Assembly (NCBI GenBank): GCA_035438985.1
Contig: DAORJK010000001.1
Location: forward strand, 1-64,000
Reading direction: 5' to 3'
Length of the DNA stretch: 64,000 nucleotides
DNA from: UBA4408 sp002389785
Lineage (GTDB): Bacteria; Bacteroidota; Bacteroidia; UBA4408
Shown: one piece after another, positions 18,129 to 27,270 of the stretch
Position numbering within the stretch: the first letter of the stretch is position 1
Layout: every line of letters starts with the position of its first letter
Translations under genes and position numbers: made by a program
The notes under the pieces: model-generated
The model's input: only the letters and a program-made list of their open reading frames with translations
What the model was told of the DNA's origin: nothing
Database searches by the model: none

Positions 18129-18596
18129 TTAGAATCTGAAATGTGAGAATGCTTTATTTGCGTCAGCCATGCGGTGAGTATCTTCCTTTTTCTTAAAAGC
18201 TGCTCCTTCTTCTTTAGCCGCTGCAATAATTTCACCTGCTAACTTTTGGCCCATTGATTTCTCGTTGCGTTTACGAGAATACAAAATCATCCATTTAATT
18301 GCCATTGAAGTTTTGCGCTCCGGACGAATCTCTTGTGGAATTTGGAAAGTAGCACCACCAACTCTGCGGCTTCTTACTTCTACCTGAGGAGTAATGTTAT
18401 TTAGTGCTTTTTTGAAAACATCCAATCCGTTCTCTTCGTTTTTCTTAGTGATAATATCCATTGCTTCGTAAAACGTATCAAAGGCTTTCGTTTTTTTGCC
18501 ATCGTACATCAAATTGTTTACGAAACGTGTTACCAGCATGTCGTTAAACTTTGGATCCGGTAATAAAGGTTTTCTTTTAGGCGTTGTTTTTCTCAT
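18129..18596 (-). CDS. rpsG: 30S ribosomal protein S7
   Basis: S7, 155 residues, nucleates assembly of the 30S head and contacts E-site tRNA. It carries FVNNLMYDGKKTKAFDTFYE, the beta hairpin VEVRSRRVGGATFQIPQEI and the terminal DTHRMADANKAFSHFRF. It lies between rpsL and fusA as in other str operons. Confidence 0.98.
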   Translation of the reverse strand: MRKTTPKRKPLLPDPKFNDMLVTRFVNNLMYDGKKTKAFDTFYEAMDIITKKNEENGLDVFKKALNNITPQVEVRSRRVGGATFQIPQEIRPERKTSMAIKWMILYSRKRNEKSMGQKLAGEIIAAAKEEGAAFKKKEDTHRMADANKAFSHFRF

Positions 18597-18645
18597 TTTA
18601 CTAATGAATTAGTGCTTACAGCAAATTTTATTTTAAATGACTAAA

Positions 18646-19056
18646 TTATTTTTTCTTAGCCGGAGCTGCTTTTCCTGCTGCACCTGCTTTCGGTTTTTTA
18701 GTTCCGTATTTACTACGACGTTGGTTACGACCTTCAACCCCTGAAGTATCCAAAGCACCACGAACAATGTGGTAACGAACTCCCGGTAAATCTTTTACCC
18801 TTCCGCCTCGGATTAGAACAATTGAGTGTTCCTGTAAGTTATGACCTTCACCCGGGATATATGCATTCACCTCTTTGGTATTGGTTAAACGCACACGCGC
18901 TACTTTACGCATCGCTGAGTTTGGCTTTTTAGGAGTAGTAGTGTACACACGTACACATACACCTCTTCGCTGTGGACAAGAGTCTAAGGCAGCCGATTTA
19001 CTTTTATTTAGCAATTTGGAGCGACCTTTTCGAACTAATTGTTGTACCGTTGGCAT
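18646..19056 (-). CDS. rpsL: 30S ribosomal protein S12
   Basis: S12 of the decoding centre, 136 residues and first gene of the 18.7-kb cluster. The two loops that hold streptomycin-resistance positions look wild type: TPKKPNSA around residue 43 and GGRVKDLPGVRYH with K88. A strain with this allele is therefore expected to be sensitive at this locus (inference). The last 20 residues are Lys/Ala/Gly-rich. A promoter-like site lies about 70-100 bp upstream. Confidence 0.98.
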   Translation of the reverse strand: MPTVQQLVRKGRSKLLNKSKSAALDSCPQRRGVCVRVYTTTPKKPNSAMRKVARVRLTNTKEVNAYIPGEGHNLQEHSIVLIRGGRVKDLPGVRYHIVRGALDTSGVEGRNQRRSKYGTKKPKAGAAGKAAPAKKK

Positions 19057-19125
19057 CTGTTGAAAGTATTGATATTACTGTTATTTATACTATTTTTTTA
19101 TTAAACTACCCATTTTTTGGGCTTG

Positions 19126-19156
19126 CAAAGGTACAATTTGTTTTGATTCTAACAAG
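19126..19156 (-). promoter_or_regulatory. Promoter for the rpsL-to-rplQ cluster (Bacteroidetes type)
   Basis: On the minus strand a TACCTTTG element (19133-19126) fits the Bacteroidetes -7 consensus TAnnTTTG. A CTTG (19156-19153) lies 19 bp upstream, one mismatch from the -33 TTTG. The predicted start near 19119 leaves a leader of about 60 nt before rpsL. It is the best match in the 222-bp divergent region. Confidence 0.6.
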
Positions 19157-19278
19157 TTGTAAGACAAAATATTTTCACACCGGCCATTCTTTTGTTTGTT
19201 TAAAACAATATCCGTTTTTAAGCATTTCATTTTTAGCATTTTATATATTTGCTTTACTAACCAATAAAATTATAAACA

Positions 19279-19701
19279 ATGAACACAAAAAAAATACTCC
19301 TAGGAAGTTTTGCCGGTGCAGTGACTTATTTTCTGCTCGGATGGTTAATTTATGGTATGCTACTCATGGATTACATGAACAGCACTTGTCCGAATTTTCC
19401 CGGACTAAATCGCAATGAGAGTGAAATGCTGTTATGGGTGATGTTCATTAGCAATTTGCTTTCAGCCTTTTTAATGGCTTATATTTTTGATTTAGCAAAA
19501 ATAAGCGGATGGATGAATGGAATGAAACAAGGTGCTATTATTGGATTTATAATCTCTGCTGCTTTTGATACTGGAATGTATGCCATGACTTTTATGCTGA
19601 CAAAAAATTGGTTAATGATTGATGTTCTTGCGAGCACGATTATGGCTGCTATAGTTGGTGCGGTAGTAGCTGCGGTGATGGGAATGGGCGATAAAAACTA
19701 A
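19279..19701 (+). CDS. Small four-helix membrane protein of unknown function
   Basis: 140 residues with about four hydrophobic segments (roughly 5-28, 50-72, 84-105 and 113-135), so an inner-membrane protein. I do not recognise a characterised family. The glycine/alanine-rich last helix (MAAIVGAVVAAVMGMG) resembles DUF1761-like proteins, but this is only an impression. A TATATTTG element at 19244-19251 fits the -7 consensus and would start transcription about 20 bp before the ATG. A terminator follows at 19784, so it is probably a single-gene unit, divergent from the ribosomal cluster. Confidence 0.8.
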   Translation: MNTKKILLGSFAGAVTYFLLGWLIYGMLLMDYMNSTCPNFPGLNRNESEMLLWVMFISNLLSAFLMAYIFDLAKISGWMNGMKQGAIIGFIISAAFDTGMYAMTFMLTKNWLMIDVLASTIMAAIVGAVVAAVMGMGDKN

Positions 19702-19783
19702 AAAAATACAATTCCTAAAGCTCTAGTATATAAAAACTCAGTTTTTAGTACAATTTCAACTACTGGAAAATACTTAAACTGCA

Positions 19784-19839
19784 AAAGCTCAATACTTTGT
19801 ATTCATAATTTAGGAAACAAGGTATTGGGCTTTTTTTTT
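19784..19839 (+). terminator. Terminator after the 19279 membrane gene
   Basis: A long stem pairs AAGCtCAATACtTTGT (from 19785) with ACAAgGTATTGgGCTT (ending 19832), with G-T pairs at the lower-case positions, and is followed by nine T on the plus strand. It ends against the stop codon of the convergent DUF2279 gene. Confidence 0.75.
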
Positions 19840-20809
19840 AAAAATGTATCCAATGCCATTTAAATCCATTTCTTTCATGATATTCTAAGGCAGGTGAAGG
19901 AAATTTAATAAATCCTATACTTTTAAATACTGTATTTAAAATGGGATTTTTCGTTTTTAGTTTAGCTAATTCAACATCTAGCGCTAGATAATATTGTCTG
20001 CTACGCTCAAAAGGAACTAAAGGAATTGGTGCTCCTAAATCAGAGGAATTTACCAACGCTCCTGTCATTCCATTAGCTCCATAACCGATGGCCACATTCA
20101 ACCATTTTGGGAATCGTGATTCACTTCTGCAAAAATCGGCAATGTTGCAACTTAACCAATAGCTTTGTGCGTTGTAATCTTTTAAGACTTGCTCACTAAA
20201 ATTTTTACCGAGCGCGCTTGGTCGGTACTGTGGGTAACCACTTGGATAATACGAAAATTTTATACCGATGCGTTGTTCTTTCCATATTAATTGCTGTCCA
20301 ATGACCAAGCCTGCCCCTGCAACATTTGCCAGCATATCGCCACCTGAAAAACCCCATTGTGTTGAATAGCCATCCAATACCTCTACCCCACTCAAAAATA
20401 ATAAACCTATACTTCCACCTAATATAATAGCAGGAGTACTTTTCATACCTGTCCAATGAAACACCTCAATCCCAATTTTTCCGACATAATAAGCAGTGGT
20501 AGCATGTCCTATTTTATCCATTTGGAGCCATTCCTTGTTATCGTTAAACAAATGAAATGCTGAACGCGGATAGTCTTTATACCACAATGAATTTAATCCA
20601 ATCATTACTCCGCTATACAATGCAACACCACTACCGGCAACTAATGCAAGGCGTTTTGTACGGAGCTTTGATGGCTTCAGTGTATCGTTTTGAGCCTGCA
20701 CACTAGGTAATAATACGGTGCTAACCAATCCAACAATAAGAATGATTCTACTACACCAAAATTTAGCGGGCTTCTCTCTCACTTTAATTAAAAAATAAAG
20801 GCTCACCAA
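19838..20809 (-). CDS. DUF2279 family predicted envelope protein
   Basis: 323 residues. A hydrophobic segment at about 22-40 ending VQAQ looks like a signal peptide, perhaps with a start further in than the first ATG. The central part (about 50-200) has WLQMDKIGHATTAYYVGKIG, a glycine-rich membrane-like segment and GVEVLDGYSTQWGFSGGDML, which I recognise as DUF2279. The C-terminal third (about 200-323) resembles a periplasmic or outer-membrane-associated region with aromatic beta strands. Function is unknown. Its last bases abut the terminator of the convergent gene. Confidence 0.8.
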   Translation of the reverse strand: MVSLYFLIKVREKPAKFWCSRIILIVGLVSTVLLPSVQAQNDTLKPSKLRTKRLALVAGSGVALYSGVMIGLNSLWYKDYPRSAFHLFNDNKEWLQMDKIGHATTAYYVGKIGIEVFHWTGMKSTPAIILGGSIGLLFLSGVEVLDGYSTQWGFSGGDMLANVAGAGLVIGQQLIWKEQRIGIKFSYYPSGYPQYRPSALGKNFSEQVLKDYNAQSYWLSCNIADFCRSESRFPKWLNVAIGYGANGMTGALVNSSDLGAPIPLVPFERSRQYYLALDVELAKLKTKNPILNTVFKSIGFIKFPSPALEYHERNGFKWHWIHF

Positions 20810-20846
20810 GTTTTATCTTAATGAGCCTCACAGTTTATTTATGCAC

Positions 20847-22253
20847 TTAAGCTAGAAGTGTTTCTTCGGTAGCTTTTAATATGGCAAATGCATCTTCCTT
20901 GTTCGCTGCTTCTGCGTAGGTGCGCAACACAGGCTCTGTTCCCGATGCACGTATCATCATCCATTCTTTGTCGCTAAAGAAATATTTATATCCATCCAAA
21001 TCCTCCACACGTTGCACTTTGTATTTTCCAAACTGGGTATAATTATCTGTTTTGCATTTAGCAACGATTTTATTCTTCAGCTCATCTTTCAGTTTCAAAT
21101 CACTTCGTTCGAACCAAAATGTACCGGTAATATCGTATACTTCTTGAATCAATTCTTTAAGCGATTTTTTTGATTTGGCCATAAACTCCCAAATAACTAA
21201 TCCCATCCACACCCCGTCTCTCTCGGGAATATGACCTTTAATTGCAATACCACCGCTTTCCTCTCCTCCCAACAACACATCTTCCTTAATCATAATCCCG
21301 CAAATCCATTTGAAGCCAATTTTAACTACTTCTAAATCGAGCTTGTAATGCTCGCACATGTTTTTGATTTTATTGGTGGTACTAAAAGCTGTGCAAACCT
21401 TACCACGCATGCCTTTGTATTTGTACAAATAATGAATCAACAAAAGGATAATGTGATGAGAATCTACAAAATTACCTTCGTTGTCGTACAAACCAATTCG
21501 GTCGGCATCACCATCGGTAACAAGTCCACAATCAATATTTCCACTCATTTTTATCATTTCACTAAATTCTCCTAAATTTTTATGAATGGGTTCAGGAGCC
21601 TGACCTTCGAAAGAAGGATTGTTTTCGCAATGCAAAAAGGTAATATCGGGGAACAAACGACGCATTACATTTTGACCGGCGCCAAACATAGCATCGTAAG
21701 CGAATTCTAAACCTGAATTTCGTATTGCTTCCAAATCAAAATTAGCCTCAACTTTCTCGCAATACATACTTTCTAAGTCAACGTATTCAACGCTTCCATT
21801 TTTCACCAAATCATCCAGGAAAACAGCATCTAAATCAACCGGATTTTTCGCCGGAATTATGTCTTCAATTTCCTGTACTTTCTCTGGAATCAAAGGTCCT
21901 CCATAACTTCCTTTCAATTTAAAACCATTGTACTCGGGAGGGTTATGACTAGCAGTGATAATAATACCCAAATCTGCTTTCTTTTCGACTGCTCCCAAGG
22001 ATACCATAGGAGTTGAAACGAATCCCTTTGCAAGATATACTTTAATTCCGCTATTGGTAAGCACTTTGGCTACAGTTTCGGCAAAAAGTTCACCGGCAAA
22101 GCGGCAATCGTGTCCTACTACAACACTAGGATTTGCTTTTTGCTTTTTTAACCATTCAGCAGTTGCTGCTGTTACCCGAGCTACATTTTCAACTGTGAAT
22201 TCCTTTGCTATTACGGCTCTCCAGCCATCGGTTCCAAACTTTATTTTTGTCAT
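20847..22253 (-). CDS. Phosphoglucomutase/phosphomannomutase (alpha-D-phosphohexomutase)
   Basis: Interconverts hexose 1- and 6-phosphates in the cytoplasm for sugar-nucleotide synthesis. At 468 residues all four family sites are present: the phosphoserine loop ITASHNPPEYNG with S102, the metal loop DGDADRIG (D246, D248, D250), the sugar loop GGEESGG (about 328-334) and the phosphate loop RASGTEPVLRTY near 438. It starts MTKIKFGTDGWRAV. Sequence alone does not separate glucose, mannose or glucosamine specificity, so I give no symbol. A CAAATATA at 22287 is a -7 element on the minus strand. Confidence 0.92.
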   Translation of the reverse strand: MTKIKFGTDGWRAVIAKEFTVENVARVTAATAEWLKKQKANPSVVVGHDCRFAGELFAETVAKVLTNSGIKVYLAKGFVSTPMVSLGAVEKKADLGIIITASHNPPEYNGFKLKGSYGGPLIPEKVQEIEDIIPAKNPVDLDAVFLDDLVKNGSVEYVDLESMYCEKVEANFDLEAIRNSGLEFAYDAMFGAGQNVMRRLFPDITFLHCENNPSFEGQAPEPIHKNLGEFSEMIKMSGNIDCGLVTDGDADRIGLYDNEGNFVDSHHIILLLIHYLYKYKGMRGKVCTAFSTTNKIKNMCEHYKLDLEVVKIGFKWICGIMIKEDVLLGGEESGGIAIKGHIPERDGVWMGLVIWEFMAKSKKSLKELIQEVYDITGTFWFERSDLKLKDELKNKIVAKCKTDNYTQFGKYKVQRVEDLDGYKYFFSDKEWMMIRASGTEPVLRTYAEAANKEDAFAILKATEETLLA

Positions 22254-22361
22254 GTCTTATTCCTTTCTTTGATAGTTCACTAGTTGCAAATATAATTTAT
22301 ATTTTGTTTTAGCCATTGTTAGCCTCCAATTAAAGCTTTTCAATTGGCTATTCCGATGGGA

Positions 22362-23012
22362 TTAATCTTCCAATTTATTTCTACTGAAATCAAAACGATA
22401 CATTTCATCCATGCCCGAGGTATGATCAATTTTAATAAGGTCTTTTAAAATTCCATTTTTCAAACCATATACGCAGCCATGCAACACCGGACGTTGCTCT
22501 TCGGCCCATGCTTTTTGGATGATGGAAGTTTTGCCCAGATTAAAAATTTGTTCCACTATATTAAATTCAACCAATCGATCGCTCCTTTCTTCGGTATTTT
22601 CGACTGCATTTAATTCAGCCTTATGAATCCGATAAACATCCTTTATGTTTTTAAGCCAGGTATTGAGTAAACCATAATTTTGATTGGTAATTGCTGCATT
22701 TATCCCTCCGCAGCCGTAATGTCCGCAAACAATAATGTGTTTTACTTTTAGTACCTCTACTGCGTATTTTAAAACGCTGAGTAAATTTAAATCTGTATTC
22801 ACCACCAAATTGGCAACATTGCGGTGTACAAATATTTCACCCGGTTCGGTGCCCGTAATTTCGTTTGCAGGAACACGACTATCGGAGCATCCAATCCATA
22901 AAAAATCGGGTTTCTGAAGTGTGGCTAAATGATTGAAATAATCGGCATTATTTTTCACCATTTCGGCTGCCCATTTTTTATTTTGTGCTAATAGTTTTTC
23001 GTATGCGTTCAT
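22362..23012 (-). CDS. can: Beta-class carbonic anhydrase
   Basis: Hydrates CO2 to bicarbonate in the cytoplasm, feeding carboxylases. 216 residues. The zinc ligands and active-site pair are clear: C42 and D44-R46 in GCSDSRVP, then H98 and C101 in GHYGCGGI. The length and the C-terminal helix are typical of bacterial Can. It lies in a same-strand row with DUF486 upstream and the hexomutase downstream but with separate gaps, so co-transcription is uncertain. Confidence 0.94.
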   Translation of the reverse strand: MNAYEKLLAQNKKWAAEMVKNNADYFNHLATLQKPDFLWIGCSDSRVPANEITGTEPGEIFVHRNVANLVVNTDLNLLSVLKYAVEVLKVKHIIVCGHYGCGGINAAITNQNYGLLNTWLKNIKDVYRIHKAELNAVENTEERSDRLVEFNIVEQIFNLGKTSIIQKAWAEEQRPVLHGCVYGLKNGILKDLIKIDHTSGMDEMYRFDFSRNKLED

Positions 23013-23071
23013 GTTTGTAGTATGCTAGACTTTGTTAAATCTATTTTGATTTGTGAGCAAAGTAATTTGAA

Positions 23072-23440
23072 TTATTTTTTAAAAATAAAGTAAACCGCCA
23101 GTATCATAAAAATAAAGCCTATGATATAATTCAAACTGAGTTTGTCGGTTTTAAAAATGTATACTGCAAATACCGTAAATACAGTAATGGATATTACTTC
23201 CTGAATAATTTTAAGTTGAAATAAATTAAATGGTCCGCCATTATCGTTGAAACCAATACGATTGGCCGGAACCTGAAAAATATATTCAAAAAATGCAAGT
23301 CCCCAACTTACCAGAATTAAACTAAGCAAGCCGGCACCTTGCATCCAGCTGATTTTTTTTACTTGCAAATGCCCGTACCAGGCAAGCGTCATAAATAGGT
23401 TGGAGAGTACTAAAAGCAGTATGGTATAAATGCCTCGCAA
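23072..23440 (-). CDS. DUF486 (DMT-like) small membrane protein
   Basis: 122 residues with four predicted helices (about 5-22, 35-52, 76-96 and 102-120). The family marks are LSNLFMTLAWYGHLQ at the start, SWGLAFFEYIFQVPANRIG in the middle and LKIIQEVISITVF. These fit DUF486, a half-length relative of drug/metabolite transporters whose substrate is unknown. Confidence 0.88.
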   Translation of the reverse strand: MRGIYTILLLVLSNLFMTLAWYGHLQVKKISWMQGAGLLSLILVSWGLAFFEYIFQVPANRIGFNDNGGPFNLFQLKIIQEVISITVFTVFAVYIFKTDKLSLNYIIGFIFMILAVYFIFKK

Positions 23441-23471
23441 GATGATTGGGTTTTTGAATGTTGAGTATTTT

Positions 23472-23499
23472 GAATTGAGAATTTAGAATTTAGAATTGG
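23472..23499. repeat. Tandem heptamer GAATTnn, four copies
   Basis: Four adjacent copies start at 23472, 23479, 23486 and 23493 (GAATTGA, GAATTTA, GAATTTA, GAATTGG). They lie in the 80-bp gap between the DUF486 gene and the next gene upstream on the same strand. Such AT-rich short tandem repeats can vary in copy number. Confidence 0.6.
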
Positions 23500-23520
23500 G
23501 TGTAGAATTGTTTGATTTGT

Positions 23521-24744
23521 TTATTTTGGCAATTCAGTGTAATACTTGTTTAATATGCTTGAAACCACCGATTGATAATAGGCCCAGAAAAAACGATTGC
23601 GGTCGGTTTTGTCTTCCTTCATGTACAACATGTATCTGAATTTGGTGATACCGCGCATTTTTTTCATGCGGTTTTTATCGTGTGGATTATCCGCAAAATC
23701 GCCGGCGAAATAATAAAATTTATAATCGTCTTTGTAATGTTCCACTGTTGCCGGAAAATGAGTGGGAATACCATGTTGTTGCAAAAGTTTTTCTCCTTCC
23801 GGGGTTGTTTCGAGCACATATTCGCTCACCAAATGATTGTTTGGCAAGGCTTGTATAATATCGAACCAAAATGGAAATTCAACTTTTCCGGGAACATTAA
23901 ATTTTTCCTGATCACTTGCATTGGTAGTAACCACAGGCAAATCGTTGATTAAATCTTTGTCCTTTTCGAGTATTACAACTTCATTGTTGTCTTTAATAAA
24001 TACAATTCCCGATTTGGTAAAAGGCCATTGGTTTTTATTTTGATTTTTGTAAAGATGCACCAGCCACTTAGGTACTTCCGGTGTTTGATTGGTATCAAGA
24101 TTGTCGAAATAGCGGCCCATCCAGCCGGTCCAGTGAATACCAAACATATCTTCTGCTTGCTTGCGGAAAACCGATTTGGTAGGAGGAGCCAACATATTAA
24201 ACTCGGTTAAAATAAGTTTCTTGTTTTCCTTCATTTTGCGCAAAAATTCAACATCCTGTTTTACCAGACCACCGTACACCAATTTATCGTGTTCCTTTTT
24301 TTTGGTGCGACCAAAAATGCCCCCAACTATATCCAGCAATTCATTTGCATTGTGTTTGGTTTCGCCTACATCAACAAACCATTCGTCATAATTAATTCCG
24401 TTCATATCGGTATAGTAAGCCAGGTCGTAATGTTTGGCAAGCGAATCAAGTTGTTGTTCGTTACTATGGCTTAAATCGTTGATGGAATACATAAAAAATT
24501 CTTCCGGAAAAAAACCCATGTAATCCTTTGTTTCATCGTAAAGTTGTCCGTTTTGCTTTGAAAATTTATTGTTGGTAAGCACAAAATTGAAACTCTTGTG
24601 ATTATCGCCGGCATTGGTCATAACGGTTTTATCGAGGATAAAAGCTTCCATGCTTCGAGCCGGAGTGAGTTGCCAATAAATCCACATCCATAAGGGAAGC
24701 AAAAAAATAAAGAGGGTAATGCTGTAGACAATAATTTTTCTCAT
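23521..24744 (-). CDS. Membrane-anchored protein of unknown function
   Basis: 407 residues. One N-terminal transmembrane segment (about 5-24) is followed by a large soluble region, so it is probably anchored in the inner membrane and faces the periplasm. Conspicuous motifs are AFILDKTVMTN (35-45), DLAYYTDMNGIN (about 108-119), LILTEFNMLAPPT, WTGWMGRYFD and YYFAGDFADN. I recall uncharacterised proteins in Bacteroidetes and Firmicutes with similar motifs, sometimes near polysaccharide genes, but cannot confirm this. The GH16-like gene lies upstream on the same strand, 179 bp away. No function is assigned. Confidence 0.75.
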   Translation of the reverse strand: MRKIIVYSITLFIFLLPLWMWIYWQLTPARSMEAFILDKTVMTNAGDNHKSFNFVLTNNKFSKQNGQLYDETKDYMGFFPEEFFMYSINDLSHSNEQQLDSLAKHYDLAYYTDMNGINYDEWFVDVGETKHNANELLDIVGGIFGRTKKKEHDKLVYGGLVKQDVEFLRKMKENKKLILTEFNMLAPPTKSVFRKQAEDMFGIHWTGWMGRYFDNLDTNQTPEVPKWLVHLYKNQNKNQWPFTKSGIVFIKDNNEVVILEKDKDLINDLPVVTTNASDQEKFNVPGKVEFPFWFDIIQALPNNHLVSEYVLETTPEGEKLLQQHGIPTHFPATVEHYKDDYKFYYFAGDFADNPHDKNRMKKMRGITKFRYMLYMKEDKTDRNRFFWAYYQSVVSSILNKYYTELPK

Positions 24745-24923
24745 GATGTAAAAAAAGCTGTGCTAAATTAGTAAATGCGAATATCGAATTTTTTACTCAG
24801 GTGGGTTATTTTAATTAGCAATAGTCTTTTTTTCAACTTCAATAAATAGTTATCAAAATAAAACTCGAAATCACAATTCATTAAAAGTTTTAATAAGTTG
24901 TGAAAGTGAATGAAATAAGTAAA

Positions 24924-25712
24924 TTAACGAGTTAACGGAGTAAAACTAAAACAGGTTATAATAACTTCCTGTTCCTGATTGTATAAAGGCGACTTACCTT
25001 GATTTAACCACAGGTTGAATCGAATATTTGATTGACGTGGCACCGGTATACCTTTATCTTTAAACACCCAACTTTGAATGGGAACATTTTTGGGTTTTGA
25101 GTTTTTTTTAGGATCACATTCTATATGTCCGTGATAGGCATTAAAAATAATTCGATCGGGAAACCAATCTATTGTAAAGCTGCAATAATTGCCCATTAAA
25201 TTCATGTTGAACCGCTTTATGTTTTCGGGAATGGTATTGGGTTGTACAACAAATTGCGCATTGGTATTATTGGTAATGCTCCATTTACTTAATTCAATAT
25301 CTACTTCATGATTGTAATCTTTCAGTGCATTCGGATCCCACAAAAATATTCCCAATACTGCATTGGCGTCTAATAAATCCACACGGCTCTTTACATTAAA
25401 TACATAGCGCCCATAACCAAACTGATTTTTAGATATTACTTCCGAGCACTTCCAAATACCCTCTTCATTCACTATTTTAAGGTGCAAATTATCGAGCACA
25501 TCAATGTAAATATTCTTGGTACTGTTTAAAAAATAATTGGGACCCGGGCCTCTGAGTTCCTCTGTTTCTTTAATAATCCAATCGTATCCACTAAATCTTA
25601 GTTGATTTTTATCAGTAACAAGTTCATTCATGCCTTCGGGTTGAGCACTTGTATTAAATACAGCTAATGGTAAAAATAGCAGTCCCATTAACCTTGTTTT
25701 TACATCCAACAT
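24924..25712 (-). CDS. Secreted GH16-like beta-sandwich protein
   Basis: 262 residues. An N-terminal signal peptide (about 5-23, ending NTSA) is followed by a concanavalin-like fold. NHEVDIELSKW (134-144) holds E136-x-D138-x-E140, the ExDxE pattern of glycoside hydrolase family 16 catalytic residues, preceded by the FGYGRYVFNVKSR strand common in that family. A beta-glucan-type substrate is possible, but no carbohydrate-binding module or PUL genes (susC/susD) lie nearby. A CAAAAATA at 25747-25754 gives a -7 element TATTTTTG on the minus strand. Confidence 0.75.
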   Translation of the reverse strand: MLDVKTRLMGLLFLPLAVFNTSAQPEGMNELVTDKNQLRFSGYDWIIKETEELRGPGPNYFLNSTKNIYIDVLDNLHLKIVNEEGIWKCSEVISKNQFGYGRYVFNVKSRVDLLDANAVLGIFLWDPNALKDYNHEVDIELSKWSITNNTNAQFVVQPNTIPENIKRFNMNLMGNYCSFTIDWFPDRIIFNAYHGHIECDPKKNSKPKNVPIQSWVFKDKGIPVPRQSNIRFNLWLNQGKSPLYNQEQEVIITCFSFTPLTR

Positions 25713-25838
25713 ATTAAAATTAATAGTTACTAGAATGACTCATACTCAAAAATACAACTAATAGTTACCTTAAATAGTGCAAGTCTTGAAGTACTAATGA
25801 ACAATGGTTTGTAAATAAAAGCGTATTTTCGCAGCCCC

Positions 25839-27170
25839 ATGCAAGTACAAAAAACAGTTTCATTTTATACGCTAGGATGCAAATTAAATTTTGCAGAAAC
25901 TTCGGCCATTTCACGCCAGTTTACTGAGGCAGGTTACAACAAAGTTGAGTTTGAAACCGGTGCTGAAATAGTAGTAATTAATACTTGCTCTGTAACCGAA
26001 AATGCAGATAAAGAGTGTAAAAAGGTTGTAAAATCGGCCTTAAAACTAATGCCTTCGGCTTTCATAATTATAGTTGGTTGTTATGCTCAACTTAAACCAC
26101 AAGAAATTGCCGAAATCCCCGGTGTTGATTTGGTATTGGGTGCCAGCGAAAAATTTGCGATTCTAAAATACCTGCAACATTCCGAAAAACAAGAAATAGC
26201 TGAAATACATTCCTGTGAAATTGAGCAGGCTAATTTTTTTAAAGATGCCTATTCTATTGGTGATAGAACACGTGCTTTTTTAAAAGTTCAAGACGGTTGC
26301 GATTATACTTGTTCTTATTGCACCATTCCTTTAGCCCGAGGTATCAGCAGAAGCGATACAGTAGAAAATGTAATAGCAAGCGCTAAAAACATTGCTTCTC
26401 AAGGAATACGCGAAATTGTGCTTACCGGCGTAAACATTGGAGATTATGGCAAAGGTGAGTTTGGCAATAAAAAACATGCACATACTTTTTTAGATTTAGT
26501 GAAAGCACTCGATCAGGTAGAAAGCATTGAACGCATTCGTATCAGTAGTATAGAACCCAATTTACTGAAAGATGAAACCATTGAATTTGTAGCACAGTCG
26601 AAACGATTTGTACCACACTTTCATATTCCTTTGCAATCGGGTAGCAATAAAATTTTGAAATTAATGCGTCGTCGTTACCTCCGTGAATTGTATGCCGAAC
26701 GCGTAGCTCATATTAAAAAAGTTCTTCCACATTGTTGTATAGGGGTTGATGTAATTGTAGGATTTCCGGGAGAAAGTGATGAGGATTTTTTAGAAACCTA
26801 TCATTTTTTAAACGAGCTGAATATATCCTACTTACACGTATTCACTTACAGCGAACGCGACAATACCGATGCAGCCTCGATGCCAAACGTTGTACCAATA
26901 TCGGTGCGGCGTAAACGCAATAAAATGCTGCGTATACTTTCTGAGAAAAAACGCCGACATTTTTACGAGCAACAATTAGGTAAAACCTACGATGTATTGT
27001 TTGAAGCCGATAACAAAAATGGAATGATGCATGGTTTTACAACTAATTATGTAAAGGTAAAAACGGTCTACGATTCCACTCTTATTAATACTACAATAGC
27101 TTCTAAATTGATTAAAATTGATACGGATGGAGATTTGTTGATTGAACAGGCAGCATTAGTTGAGGTTTAA
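25839..27170 (+). CDS. mtaB: tRNA t6A37 methylthiotransferase MtaB
   Basis: Radical-SAM enzyme that adds a methylthio group to t6A at position 37 of ANN-decoding tRNAs. 443 residues. The N-terminal UPF0004 domain binds an Fe-S cluster with C14 (YTLGCKLNFAET), C50 and C81 (VGCYAQ). The radical-SAM triad is C154, C158 and C161 (CDYTCSYC). A TRAM-like RNA-binding region fills about 380-443. KLNFAET rather than QMN favours MtaB over MiaB and RimO. It is a single gene, ended by the bidirectional terminator at 27216. Confidence 0.93.
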   Translation: MQVQKTVSFYTLGCKLNFAETSAISRQFTEAGYNKVEFETGAEIVVINTCSVTENADKECKKVVKSALKLMPSAFIIIVGCYAQLKPQEIAEIPGVDLVLGASEKFAILKYLQHSEKQEIAEIHSCEIEQANFFKDAYSIGDRTRAFLKVQDGCDYTCSYCTIPLARGISRSDTVENVIASAKNIASQGIREIVLTGVNIGDYGKGEFGNKKHAHTFLDLVKALDQVESIERIRISSIEPNLLKDETIEFVAQSKRFVPHFHIPLQSGSNKILKLMRRRYLRELYAERVAHIKKVLPHCCIGVDVIVGFPGESDEDFLETYHFLNELNISYLHVFTYSERDNTDAASMPNVVPISVRRKRNKMLRILSEKKRRHFYEQQLGKTYDVLFEADNKNGMMHGFTTNYVKVKTVYDSTLINTTIASKLIKIDTDGDLLIEQAALVEV

Positions 27171-27215
27171 TCAAAAAAAACTGAGGTTACAAACTACACT
27201 TAAAAACATGTGCAT

Positions 27216-27254
27216 AAAAAAAGGGAGTCTGCTAATTTGCAAACTCCCTTTTTT
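27216..27254. terminator. Bidirectional terminator between mtaB and rplS
   Basis: Stem arms AAAAAGGGAGT and ACTCCCTTTTT flank a loop of about 14 nt, with an A-run on the left and a T-run on the right. It can therefore serve mtaB on the plus strand and rplS on the minus strand. Confidence 0.8.
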
Positions 27255-27270
27255 GTGGAGGTGAAAATAA

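Noticed and set aside
25721..25768. Direct repeat TAATAGTTAC at 25721 and 25759 between the GH16-like gene and mtaB
   Set aside because: A 10-bp AT-rich repeat in 130 bp of AT-rich DNA is weak evidence for an operator. Nothing else supports a regulator there.
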